A stretch of DNA of 19,309 nt from NCBI GenBank assembly GCA_934418295.1, contig CAKRWZ010000034.1:1-19309 (forward strand), written 5' to 3'. Under the pieces are notes generated by a model. The model saw only the letters and a list, made by a program, of their open reading frames with translations, searched no databases and was not told where the DNA came from. A program made the translations under genes and the position numbers. Source of the stretch: an uncultured Mediterraneibacter sp. GTDB lineage: Bacteria; Bacillota; Clostridia; Lachnospirales; Lachnospiraceae. Positions 1 through 6,821 of the stretch are shown here, in pieces; position 1 is the first letter of the stretch; each line of letters opens with the position of its first letter.

Positions 1-312
1 CCAGCCATAGGTCTGCGCGTGGGAGCTATAATAAACATCATATTTTTCTGCCAGTTCTCCCGTCAGTTTTACCTGGTAGGCTTCCAGACGGCGTGCTTCT
101 CCCGTAGTACCGGCTTCCGCTCCGTCTTGCTGCCACTCTGTCCAGCCTTTTCCTTCCACATAAGCCCGATAGAAAACGCTGCCCTGTACATTTCCTGCTG
201 CCGAAATTTTGATGCTTTCTAGACGTTTTGCTTCCCCTACCGTTCCGGACAACGCTCCGTTTTTCACCGGCTCCATCCAACCATAAGTCTGTGCATGCAC
301 CGTATAGGAAAT
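1..312 (-). repeat. ChW repeat region of third operon gene (partial)
   Basis: At least two complete ChW repeats and the start of a third, each about 45 residues, lie after the acidic linker. The order matches the A-B-C triads of the two upstream genes: an A-like repeat, a B-like repeat ending in KLTGELAEK, then the YD.YY start of a C module. The region continues off the left edge. Confidence 0.8.
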
Positions 313-573
313 TGTCCCCGGATCTGCCTGTTGCTCTATACCTTCTTCCTTTTCTTCTGTTGTGACAATTTCATTTTTTTCTTCCGGATCTGCTTCATTT
401 TCATCCAATGTATCCGAATCTGTATTTTCTCCGACTTCTGTGTTTTTTGCCTGACTCTCTGCTGCCGTTTCTGTGTCTCCGACACCAACCTTTTCTTCTG
501 CATAAACACGGACATTTCCAAAACTTCCCAATATCATCACTGCCGTAAGCAGAACTGCCCATCCTTTTTTCAT
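1..573 (-). CDS. Secreted ChW-repeat protein, partial (C-terminus off left edge)
   Basis: The frame is open from an ATG at 573 to the window edge, giving 191 visible codons and no stop. A GGAGG box lies about 7 bases before the ATG. Residues 1-25 form a signal peptide (MKK, hydrophobic core, cleavage after VYA). Residues 26-87 are an acidic low-complexity linker rich in Glu, Asp and Thr, probably a spacer. From about residue 88 come ChW repeats: the first has HAQTYGW, the second a diverged AYVEGKGW, and the third begins YDVYYSSHAQTYGW, the signature of the C-type module seen in the two genes upstream. No enzymatic domain lies before the repeats, so any catalytic or binding domain must be further downstream. 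It is the third gene of the ChW operon, 31 bases after the glucosaminidase gene. The first repeat is nearly identical in DNA to a repeat of that neighbour. Inferred role: exported cell-surface protein; the precise function is unknown. Confidence 0.85.
   Translation of the reverse strand, partial: MKKGWAVLLTAVMILGSFGNVRVYAEEKVGVGDTETAAESQAKNTEVGENTDSDTLDENEADPEEKNEIVTTEEKEEGIEQQADPGTISYTVHAQTYGWMEPVKNGALSGTVGEAKRLESIKISAAGNVQGSVFYRAYVEGKGWTEWQQDGAEAGTTGEARRLEAYQVKLTGELAEKYDVYYSSHAQTYGW
221..292. repeat. 72-bp direct repeat, copy 1
   Basis: This stretch is identical base for base with 825-896, by direct comparison. It encodes the end of the HAQTYGW motif through MEPVKNGALSGTVGEAKRLE in the first ChW repeat of the third gene. 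Identity stops abruptly on both sides, apart from one mismatch followed by five more matching bases on the QTYGW side. Confidence 0.9.
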
Positions 574-604
574 TTCCTTGCCTCCAGTTGTCTTTTGTCG
601 TCGT

Positions 605-3019
605 TTATTTTATAAAAGCTTTTGCTTGTGTCCCTGTCGGTGCTTTTTCTCCTTTTTTCACTAATCGGATCTGAATCGCTTCCATTCGTTTTCCCAAGCC
701 TTCCGTGCCGGCGCTGTCTCCGTTTTTCGCCCAGCCAAGCCACCCATAGGTTTGTGTATGGACGCGGTAATAGATATCGTATTGCTTTTCCATTTCTCCG
801 GTCAATTGAATTCGGATCGCCTCAAGACGTTTTGCTTCCCCTACCGTTCCGGACAACGCTCCGTTTTTCACCGGCTCCATCCAACCATAAGTCTGTACAT
901 GCGACTGATATTCCACTCCACCGCCTACCGGCTTACCGGTCAGCTGCAGGATCATCGCCTCAAGACGTTTGGCTTTTCCTGTTGTGCCGCTCAATGCACC
1001 GTCCTGAACAGCCGTCTGCCAGCCGTAAGTCTGCACATGTGACTGATATTTGATATGGGGCGTCAACTGCGTACTGTCCGGATTCTCCAGAAATGCATTT
1101 TCTGTACTTCCCGGCGCCTGCCCGCCTTTTTCTACCAGCACCACCTGTAATGCTTCCAGACGCTTTGCATAGCCTGTCGTACCGGAAACTTCTCCGTTTT
1201 TCGCCCAGCCAAGCCACCCGTAGGTCTGCACATGGACCCGGTAATAAATATCATAATGCAGCTCTGCTTCTCCTTTTAGTTCGATACGGACTGCTTCCAG
1301 ACGCTTCGCTTCTCCTGTCGTTCCCGCCGCTGCACCGTCTGTAACCCAATCCTGCCAGCCATAACTCTGCACATGGGCAATATACCGAACCGATCCGGAA
1401 TACGGCAGATTTTTCAGGCGAACCCTCAACGCTTCCAGCCGTTTTGCTTCTCCTTCTGTTCCTGCCGTGGCTCCGTTTTGTCGTTCCGTCTGCCAACCAT
1501 AACTCTGCACATGCGTGCTGTAGGAGACGCCGGAAGATTCTTCTGCCTCCCCGGATACGAGTGTCACGTAATCTTTGCTGACATACCCGTACATTGCATC
1601 GTTTATGTAAACTCCTGTGGATGTATCTACTGCTGTTCTTCCTGCATTTAATACAGGGTCTGTCTGGATCTTGTAAAAGTTTCCTGCACTTTCCAACACC
1701 AAAAATGACACCGCAGACTGCTTCCCGGTGGAATACAGCTTCGCCGAAGAAGTATTTGCCTCTTTCCGCACGTTCAGATCCGTATGCTGATGCGCCATCA
1801 GATCTTTGATCCCGATGGTGTACTGATAACGATCTTTCTGATCCGAATCCAGGTTCCACATGATGGCCGCCGCCTTTTCTCCCCAGTAAGGATCCGAACC
1901 ATAACTGACATTGATTCCGCTGGCCTTATTTCCGAAAAAGCCTCCTTTATAGTAAGTGTATCCTGCTCTGAGATACCGCTTGGACATATAGGTTTCCGTA
2001 AAATCCTGCACACATTTTTCTACACTCGCATAAGTATTGGCGCTCTCATTGGGAGAGCTGTCCACCGCATTCAGACCAAACAGGTTGTTTTTTGTCATTG
2101 CGATATTGCTTTTGCCCCATCCGCTTTCGTTTGCCGCAACTGCCGTCACCGCCAGCGCATTTACCCCGTATTGATTTTGCATCTTAATAATTGTACTTCC
2201 GATACCCAGCATTTTCCCGGTACTGGTCTTGGAGCGGATTTTTTGATCAATCTCTGCCGCGGTATAATTGCTTTTTGCCCGCAGCGGAAGATACTGATAA
2301 TAATTGTAATACGGGTTTCCTGCATTGACTGAGCGGTTCCTGTGGCTGTTCTGATAATCTTCTGCCATTACCGCATAATCCGTATAAAAATAGTGTCCGT
2401 CATAGCTGTAATAAGTGATCCCTGCCTGCAAAAAGGACGGCGCCGGTCCCAGATTGATGGTGCTTCCGTCAGCGGCACTATTCAGGTTCGTCGCAATCCG
2501 GTGGTACAGATTGGATCCCTTTACATAATAGTTACTGACACTTTGAACCTTGCTTCGGTCGAGTACCTGTACTTTAGACGCATCGATCAGACCGATCACT
2601 CCGCTGATCATAAATTTCACTTTTCCATTTTCCGTGCCCAGATACACGCCGTCGGCTCCGTTAGCTCCCGTGATGTATCCGTTGTAACCGGTGTCCTTTT
2701 CTTTGTATTCTGTCAGCCGGTTTACCGCCACTGCCTCACCGGCTGCCGTAGCGCGGAAATTTACCACCTTGGCACTCGCCGCATAGGTTTCGATTCCCTC
2801 ATCCTGTACCTCTATCACCGGAGAAGTTTCGTCCTCAAACGGAAGAATATTACAATCTTCATCCATGACCGTAACTTCTTTTTGATCGGTGATATTTCCA
2901 AATTGCTCTGTATTTTCCGCATTTACCGGTTGAAAAAACAGAAAGAGGGACAGAGCCATTCCTGTCAGAATGGCCTTCCCTCCTGATCTCATTCTAAATT
3001 TTCTATTTTGTTTTCGCAT
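605..3019 (-). CDS. Secreted GH73-type glucosaminidase with SH3-like domain and six ChW repeats
   Basis: This 804-residue exported protein has a signal peptide at 1-34 (basic start, LFLFF core, cleavage after VNA). A region of unassigned fold follows to about 250. Residues 250-395 look like an endo-beta-N-acetylglucosaminidase (GH73/LytG family), which cleaves the glycan strands of peptidoglycan. The motif AVAANESGWGKSNIA puts the likely catalytic Glu at 298, followed by the family's NNLFGLNA block. Residues 410-490 resemble a bacterial SH3 domain (LNVRKEANTSS, then YGYVSKDYVTLV), a usual wall-binding module. Residues 498-804 hold six ChW repeats with the core HVQTYGW...AGT.G.AKRLEA, arranged as two A-B-C triads. 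The ATG is preceded by AAGGGGAG at good spacing. It lies 27 bases downstream of the NlpC/P60-ChW gene, so the two should be co-transcribed. Wall hydrolysis is a confident family inference; what the ChW repeats bind is not known from the sequence. Confidence 0.9.
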   Translation of the reverse strand: MRKQNRKFRMRSGGKAILTGMALSLFLFFQPVNAENTEQFGNITDQKEVTVMDEDCNILPFEDETSPVIEVQDEGIETYAASAKVVNFRATAAGEAVAVNRLTEYKEKDTGYNGYITGANGADGVYLGTENGKVKFMISGVIGLIDASKVQVLDRSKVQSVSNYYVKGSNLYHRIATNLNSAADGSTINLGPAPSFLQAGITYYSYDGHYFYTDYAVMAEDYQNSHRNRSVNAGNPYYNYYQYLPLRAKSNYTAAEIDQKIRSKTSTGKMLGIGSTIIKMQNQYGVNALAVTAVAANESGWGKSNIAMTKNNLFGLNAVDSSPNESANTYASVEKCVQDFTETYMSKRYLRAGYTYYKGGFFGNKASGINVSYGSDPYWGEKAAAIMWNLDSDQKDRYQYTIGIKDLMAHQHTDLNVRKEANTSSAKLYSTGKQSAVSFLVLESAGNFYKIQTDPVLNAGRTAVDTSTGVYINDAMYGYVSKDYVTLVSGEAEESSGVSYSTHVQSYGWQTERQNGATAGTEGEAKRLEALRVRLKNLPYSGSVRYIAHVQSYGWQDWVTDGAAAGTTGEAKRLEAVRIELKGEAELHYDIYYRVHVQTYGWLGWAKNGEVSGTTGYAKRLEALQVVLVEKGGQAPGSTENAFLENPDSTQLTPHIKYQSHVQTYGWQTAVQDGALSGTTGKAKRLEAMILQLTGKPVGGGVEYQSHVQTYGWMEPVKNGALSGTVGEAKRLEAIRIQLTGEMEKQYDIYYRVHTQTYGWLGWAKNGDSAGTEGLGKRMEAIQIRLVKKGEKAPTGTQAKAFIK
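698..751. repeat. 54-bp near-perfect repeat (C-type ChW module), copy 1
   Basis: Matches 3140-3193 at 53 of 54 positions (G at 716 against C at 3158). It encodes the YGWLGWAKNG part of the last ChW repeat of the glucosaminidase, and the copy lies in the last repeat of the NlpC/P60 protein. Confidence 0.85.
825..896. repeat. 72-bp direct repeat, copy 2
   Basis: This is the second copy of the 72-bp perfect repeat and encodes the same peptide in ChW repeat 5 of the glucosaminidase. The two copies are 604 bases apart, in the same orientation and reading phase. Confidence 0.9.
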
Positions 3020-3046
3020 ATGATCTACTCCCCTTTGACCCCTTTT

Positions 3047-4855
3047 CTACTGCTTGATAAAACGATTTACCGTCGATCCCGGTGCTGCTCCCCCTTTTCG
3101 CACCAATTTAATCTCAATAGCTTCCAAACGTTTCGCACAGCCTTCCGTGCCGGCGCTCTCTCCGTTTTTCGCCCAGCCAAGCCACCCATAGGTCTGGCAA
3201 TGTGCACGGTAATAAATATCATATTGTGAGGCTGCCTGACCGGTCAGTTTGATCTCCACGGCTTCCATCCGCTTTGCCTGACCGACGGTTCCGGCAATTT
3301 GTCCGCCCGTCACCCAATTCATCCAGCCATAAGTCTGACAGTGAGCGCGATAAGTAATGGTACTGTCTTCTCCGTTGAGCAAATTGATCTTCAACGCCTC
3401 CATACTCTTGGCTCTTCCTGTGATCCCGGCTTCCTCGCCATCTTTCACCGCAGGGAACCATCCGTATGTCTGCTGATGTGCCTGATAAGTAAGAGAAACA
3501 TTCCGTCTTCCGTTTACAAAAGGTCTGGTCGTTTTTCCGGGTGCCGCTCCGCCTTTTTTCACCAGCCGGATCTCGATAGCTTCCATCCGTTTGGCACAGT
3601 TTTCCGTACCGGCACTCTCTCCGTTTTTCGCCCAGTCAAGCCACCCGTAGGTCTGGGAATGTACCCGGTAATAGATATCATACTGATTGGCCAGATCTCC
3701 TGTCAGTTTGATCTGTACTGCCTCCATCCGTTTCGCCTCTCCGGTGGTCCCGGCGATCTGCCAATCGGATACCCAGTCTCTCCAACCATAGGTCTGACAG
3801 TGTGCACGGTAGGTCACTCCGCCGTTCCCGCCGTTGGTGATCTTGACCCTCAAAGCCTCCATCCGCTTTGCTTTTCCGATGATCCCGGCCTCCTCGCCGT
3901 CGGACACTGACACGAACCAGTCATATGTTTGCTGATGTGCCTGATAAAACACATGCGTTCCTGAACCTGTGTCTGTATCAGAAGAACCGCCACTGATATC
4001 ACTGGAATTTTTATTCTGATCTGTCACTTTCTTACTTCTGTAGATCAGATAGCCTTTATTCAGATATGTAGATTGGAGATTAGCAAGCGTCTTGGCGTTT
4101 TTTCCGCCCCATACGGTACGTAAAATAATGGGCGGTGTCTGCTCGATCGTCGTAACAGAGACCAGCGTGCCATTCTGATATTTTACGTCTTCCACCAAAA
4201 GGGTATGTACCCCTTCTTTCAGTAAGATGTCTCCCACCTGGATCTGATTGAGGCTACTCACCCGCGTTCCGAACTTTGCCAAACTCCTGGTCGTCTGCCG
4301 ATAAGAAAGTCCCCAGGCCCATGCCACGAAAGAACTGCAGTCGGAAGAATAATACGGAAATTCCGTTCCCCCATAAGAGGAACGCTGGGTATACATCTTA
4401 CTGGAGCCGTCTTTTACGGCTTTGGAAAAATCACTCAACGAAGCCACCCATGGGACATATGCACCGTAAACCGGCTGTCCGTAAGGGATTCCGTAGTAAG
4501 TAACTCCGGCTTCAAATGTTCTGGAGTTATTCCAGGATTTGATGTTTTTGACCGGTGTCCAGGCAATGTTGGCCTGTTCCTCCGCTCTTCTTACGATATT
4601 TCGCTGCTCTTCTGTCAGATCTGACATCGCATAAGTGGAGATTCCATTCTCCGGAGCAGCCTCCCTTGAAGCTTCATAAGCTTCCCAGGTAAATTCTTTG
4701 TCTTTTTCTAAATTATATTGATATGCTTCTTCTGAATCATCCGCTGCAAGACTTTCATCCGCAGCGCTTTCCTCTGCCAAAGCATTTATACCGATCCCTG
4801 CCAACAGACAAAGCAGCATCAGCAGCCATATCATTGTACCTGTTCGCTTTTTCAT
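3047..4855 (-). CDS. Secreted NlpC/P60-like cysteine hydrolase with six ChW repeats
   Basis: This 602-residue exported protein has a signal peptide at 1-27 (cleavage after INALA). An acidic, helical-looking stretch runs to about 95. Residues 105-275 have the layout of an NlpC/P60-type papain-fold peptidoglycan peptidase or amidase: YYSSDCSSFVAWAWG supplies the candidate nucleophile Cys173, GDILLKEGVHTLLV the candidate His217, and TTIEQTPP (238-239) a possible third polar residue. A Ser/Asp/Gly linker follows, then six ChW repeats (301-602) in two A-B-C triads; the C modules read YDIYYR.H.QTYGWL.WAKNGESAGTE. Repeat 1 is unusual: QTYDW replaces QTYGW. Several repeats carry Cys (AHCQTYGW, EGCAKR), unlike the repeats of the neighbour gene. 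The start has a very strong AAAGGAGG box 6 bases upstream. It is the first gene of the operon and is divergent from the LCP gene. The hydrolase class is a motif-based call; the bond cleaved is unknown. Confidence 0.85.
   Translation of the reverse strand: MKKRTGTMIWLLMLLCLLAGIGINALAEESAADESLAADDSEEAYQYNLEKDKEFTWEAYEASREAAPENGISTYAMSDLTEEQRNIVRRAEEQANIAWTPVKNIKSWNNSRTFEAGVTYYGIPYGQPVYGAYVPWVASLSDFSKAVKDGSSKMYTQRSSYGGTEFPYYSSDCSSFVAWAWGLSYRQTTRSLAKFGTRVSSLNQIQVGDILLKEGVHTLLVEDVKYQNGTLVSVTTIEQTPPIILRTVWGGKNAKTLANLQSTYLNKGYLIYRSKKVTDQNKNSSDISGGSSDTDTGSGTHVFYQAHQQTYDWFVSVSDGEEAGIIGKAKRMEALRVKITNGGNGGVTYRAHCQTYGWRDWVSDWQIAGTTGEAKRMEAVQIKLTGDLANQYDIYYRVHSQTYGWLDWAKNGESAGTENCAKRMEAIEIRLVKKGGAAPGKTTRPFVNGRRNVSLTYQAHQQTYGWFPAVKDGEEAGITGRAKSMEALKINLLNGEDSTITYRAHCQTYGWMNWVTGGQIAGTVGQAKRMEAVEIKLTGQAASQYDIYYRAHCQTYGWLGWAKNGESAGTEGCAKRLEAIEIKLVRKGGAAPGSTVNRFIKQ
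3050..3955 (-). repeat. Six ChW repeats in two A-B-C triads (NlpC/P60 protein)
   Basis: Residues 301-602 hold six repeats. A modules begin with AHQQTY (W at QTYDWF and QTYGWF), B modules with YRAHCQTYGW, and C modules with YDIYYR.H.QTYGWL and end in KGGAAPG. The same position-specific features recur in the neighbouring gene, so the triad rather than the single repeat looks like the unit of duplication. Confidence 0.85.
3140..3193. repeat. 54-bp near-perfect repeat (C-type ChW module), copy 2
   Basis: Partner of 698-751, located in the final ChW repeat of the NlpC/P60-like gene. Further, more diverged copies of the same module lie around 1190-1225 and 3610-3660. Confidence 0.85.
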
Positions 4856-4935
4856 TGCTTCCTCCTTTGATGTTTGTCCCGAAACAGAACGATATTCTTT
4901 CTAAAGCTTGCTTCTTTTTAGGTATATACGGTTGT

Positions 4936-4944
4936 ATCATATCA
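4936..4944 (-). promoter_or_regulatory. Possible extended -10 promoter of ChW operon
   Basis: The minus strand reads TGATATGAT, which fits an extended -10 element (TGnTATAAT), about 80 bases before the first ChW gene. A TTGACG lies just upstream but too close to serve as its -35 (8 bases), so the call rests on the extended -10 alone. Confidence 0.3.
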
Positions 4945-5027
4945 TAAAACGTCAAAAAAAGCCACCTTTTGCCTTATTTTTCCGATCTCTGAAGGTTTTC
5001 TGCAGATTTTCTTAATGGAAAATTCAT

Positions 5028-5056
5028 TTGACTTTCCGCTCTGATTGATAAATAAT
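5028..5056 (+). promoter_or_regulatory. Likely sigma-A-type promoter of LCP gene
   Basis: TTGACT (5028-5033), a 17-base spacer and AATAAT (5051-5056) lie about 50 bases before the LCP start. Both boxes are one mismatch from consensus with ideal spacing. Confidence 0.55.
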
Positions 5057-5109
5057 ACCCAAAAGAGAACTATCGTTATTTTCACAGGCAAAGAATAAGA
5101 GAAATTTAT

Positions 5110-6459
5110 ATGAGCAGACAAAATTACGAAAACAAAAGACACCGGACCAGCGAACCTTCTGGCCGAAGGAATCCGCAGAATCGCCGGCGTCGCGAAAATT
5201 CATACCGCAACTCTGACCGGAATTCTGACTGGGATTCAAACTGGGATTCCGGCGAAGATTACTGGCTGTTTTCTGAGGATCATCCTGATCTGGACGACCG
5301 CAGATCCCGCAACAGCCGATCCCGTTCTTCCCGTTCTTTTGATGAAAGGGACACTCAGCCGCAACGCAGACGCAGACCGTCCCAGAGTAACGGACAGCGC
5401 CATCTAGACAGGCAGCGAGATTCCGGAAAAAAACGAAAAAACAAGAAACGGAAAAAATGGAAAAAGATTCTTTTGATCATCTTGCTTATTTTCGCCCTGT
5501 TGATCGCCGGAATATTTTTCTTTATCCTGTCAAAAGCAAAGCTGCTCCAGTATCACGCACTGGACGAGGGACAACTGGAAACGGCAAAAGACACCGGCTG
5601 CATCAATATCGCTCTTTTTGGTCTGGATTCCCGGGAGGGTGAGCTGGACGGCGGAGTCCGCAGCGATTGTATGATCATCGCCAGTATCAATCCCAAAACC
5701 CGGCAGACCAAGCTGGTTTCTGTATACCGTGACACCCTCCTGAGACAACAGGACGGCACCTACGCCAAAGCAAACAGTGCCTATTCTTATGGCGGACCGC
5801 AAGAGGCCATCGCATTACTGAATCGAAATCTGGATCTGGACATTACCAAATATATTACCGTAAACTTCAATGCCCTGGTTTCAATCATCGATACTTTGGG
5901 CGGCGTGGAAATCGATGTACAGGAGGAGGAGATCCCGTATATCAATGCTTATACGGTAGAAAACATCAAGGTAACCGGTGTAGATTCTGCTCCCGTAACC
6001 GTGGCAGGTCCTCAGATCCTTAACGGCGTCCAGGCAACCGCTTATGCCCGGATCCGTTACACTGCAGGAGATGATTTTAAACGTACCGAACGACAGCGTC
6101 TGGTGCTTCAGAAAATCGTTGAAAAGGCAAAAAGCACAGATCCTTTCACTCTAAACAAATTGATGGATCAAGCTTTCCCCCAGATTTCCACCAATCTTAC
6201 CAGCAAAGATCTGTTCGCCCTTGGTTTTCGTGCTTTGTGGTGCAAGCTTTCTGCAAACACCGGTTTTCCGTTTGACGTGACCACTTCGGAAAACATCAAA
6301 GGGTTGACCGGTTCTTTCGTCGTTCCGATCGGCCTTGCAGATAACGTCAAACAGCTGCACCAATACTTATTTAACGACACCGACTATCAGCCTTCCGAAA
6401 AAGTGCAGCAGATCAGCGAAGATATCTGCTGGCTTTCGGGAGTTTATCCAAACAATTGA
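5110..6459 (+). CDS. LCP (LytR-CpsA-Psr) family glycopolymer ligase
   Basis: This 449-residue type II membrane protein is the only plus-strand gene of the window. Residues 1-118 are a cytoplasmic, low-complexity segment rich in Arg, Ser, Asp and Asn, ending in a Lys/Arg cluster. A single transmembrane helix (119-140) follows, then an extracellular LCP domain (about 160-430). LCP enzymes transfer undecaprenyl-phosphate-linked polymers such as teichoic acids or capsule to peptidoglycan. Supporting motifs are INIALFGLDSRE, GGVRSDCMIIASIN, VSVYRDTLL (Arg207) and ARIRYTAGDDFKRTERQR, which carry the conserved Arg and Asp residues for lipid pyrophosphate and metal binding. The ATG has only a weak box (AAGAG about 9 bases upstream), but no better in-frame start precedes the transmembrane helix. 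It is divergent from the ChW hydrolase operon and is followed by a bidirectional terminator. The polymer it attaches is not evident. Confidence 0.9.
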   Translation: MSRQNYENKRHRTSEPSGRRNPQNRRRRENSYRNSDRNSDWDSNWDSGEDYWLFSEDHPDLDDRRSRNSRSRSSRSFDERDTQPQRRRRPSQSNGQRHLDRQRDSGKKRKNKKRKKWKKILLIILLIFALLIAGIFFFILSKAKLLQYHALDEGQLETAKDTGCINIALFGLDSREGELDGGVRSDCMIIASINPKTRQTKLVSVYRDTLLRQQDGTYAKANSAYSYGGPQEAIALLNRNLDLDITKYITVNFNALVSIIDTLGGVEIDVQEEEIPYINAYTVENIKVTGVDSAPVTVAGPQILNGVQATAYARIRYTAGDDFKRTERQRLVLQKIVEKAKSTDPFTLNKLMDQAFPQISTNLTSKDLFALGFRALWCKLSANTGFPFDVTTSENIKGLTGSFVVPIGLADNVKQLHQYLFNDTDYQPSEKVQQISEDICWLSGVYPNN

Positions 6460-6469
6460 TTTTCACAGC

Positions 6470-6507
6470 AAAAGACCGAGCAGTCATAAACGTCTGCCCG
6501 GTCTTTT
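6470..6507. terminator. Bidirectional intrinsic terminator between LCP gene and HPr gene
   Basis: AAAAGACCG and GCAG pair with CTGC and CGGTCTTTT around a 10-base loop, with a single A-C mismatch. The hairpin is flanked by T-rich sequence on the plus side and ends in TTTT in both directions, 10 bases after the LCP stop. It suits the two convergent transcripts that meet here. Confidence 0.75.
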
Positions 6508-6537
6508 CTCTTTTCGTTCGCTTTTCTGTTTTTATTT

Positions 6538-6807
6538 TTATTCGCCCAATCCGCTCTCTACCACTCCTACCATCTCCCGGAGTGCTTCCTCTTCATTTAC
6601 TCCTTCGCAGATCAGTTCAATTTCATCGCCGCTTTTAATGCACGCTCCCAGCACACTCAGCACACTCTTGGCATTTGCCGTCACTTCGCCGTTTCTTGCC
6701 TTAAAGTGAACAGAACAGTCAAACTGCATCGCTGTTTTGCAGAACAGACCGGCCGGGCGCAGATGGAGTCCCGTCGGGTTTTTGATCTTCACTTTTTCGC
6801 TAACCAT
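6538..6807 (-). CDS. ptsH: HPr family phosphocarrier protein
   Basis: This 89-residue protein is HPr of the phosphoenolpyruvate:sugar phosphotransferase system or a close paralogue. The motif NPTGLHLRPAGL puts the phosphoryl-accepting His at 15, as in canonical HPr. ANAKSVLSVLG contains Ser48, which aligns with the regulatory Ser46 phosphorylated by HPr kinase in Firmicutes (two extra residues precede it here). Presence of His15 argues against a Crh-type protein. The ATG at 6807 is chosen because GAGG stands about 9 bases upstream; a longer in-frame extension would reach into the cdaR gene and precede the normal HPr start. It lies 14 bases after cdaR and is the last gene before the terminator, so it should be co-transcribed with the c-di-AMP synthesis genes. 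Whether it is the main HPr of the cell cannot be told; no enzyme I gene is in view. Confidence 0.88.
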   Translation of the reverse strand: MVSEKVKIKNPTGLHLRPAGLFCKTAMQFDCSVHFKARNGEVTANAKSVLSVLGACIKSGDEIELICEGVNEEEALREMVGVVESGLGE

Positions 6808-6821
6808 TTTATCTACCTCGC

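Larger units (their letters stand above)
608..1528 (-). repeat. Six ChW repeats in two A-B-C triads (glucosaminidase)
   Basis: Residues 498-804 hold six repeats of about 45-60 residues. Cores in order: HVQSYGWQTE, HVQSYGWQDW, HVQTYGWLGW, then HVQTYGWQTA, HVQTYGWMEP, HTQTYGWLGW. The third and sixth share YDIYYRVH, WAKNG and a KG..AP tail that serves as inter-triad spacer or C-terminus. Confidence 0.85.

Noticed and set aside
1784..2986. Long plus-strand ORFs opposite the glucosaminidase gene
   Set aside because: They lie wholly antisense to a gene with clear domains, lack ribosome binding sites, and have Cys/Ile/Arg-rich compositions typical of antisense shadows.
1..4000. Regularly spaced repeats that might suggest a CRISPR array
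   Set aside because: The periodicity is about 130-150 bp, the copies are diverged, and they translate as ChW protein repeats in frame within long open genes.
4856..5109. Possible riboswitch or c-di-AMP (ydaO-type) element upstream of the wall hydrolase operon
   Set aside because: The leader is only about 80 bases from the possible promoter, with no ydaO-like pairing, conserved core or terminator hairpin visible.
4942..5142. Small minus-strand ORF of 66 codons between the ChW operon and the LCP gene
   Set aside because: It has no ribosome binding site, overlaps the start of the LCP gene and the promoter region, and its composition is that of AT-rich noncoding sequence.
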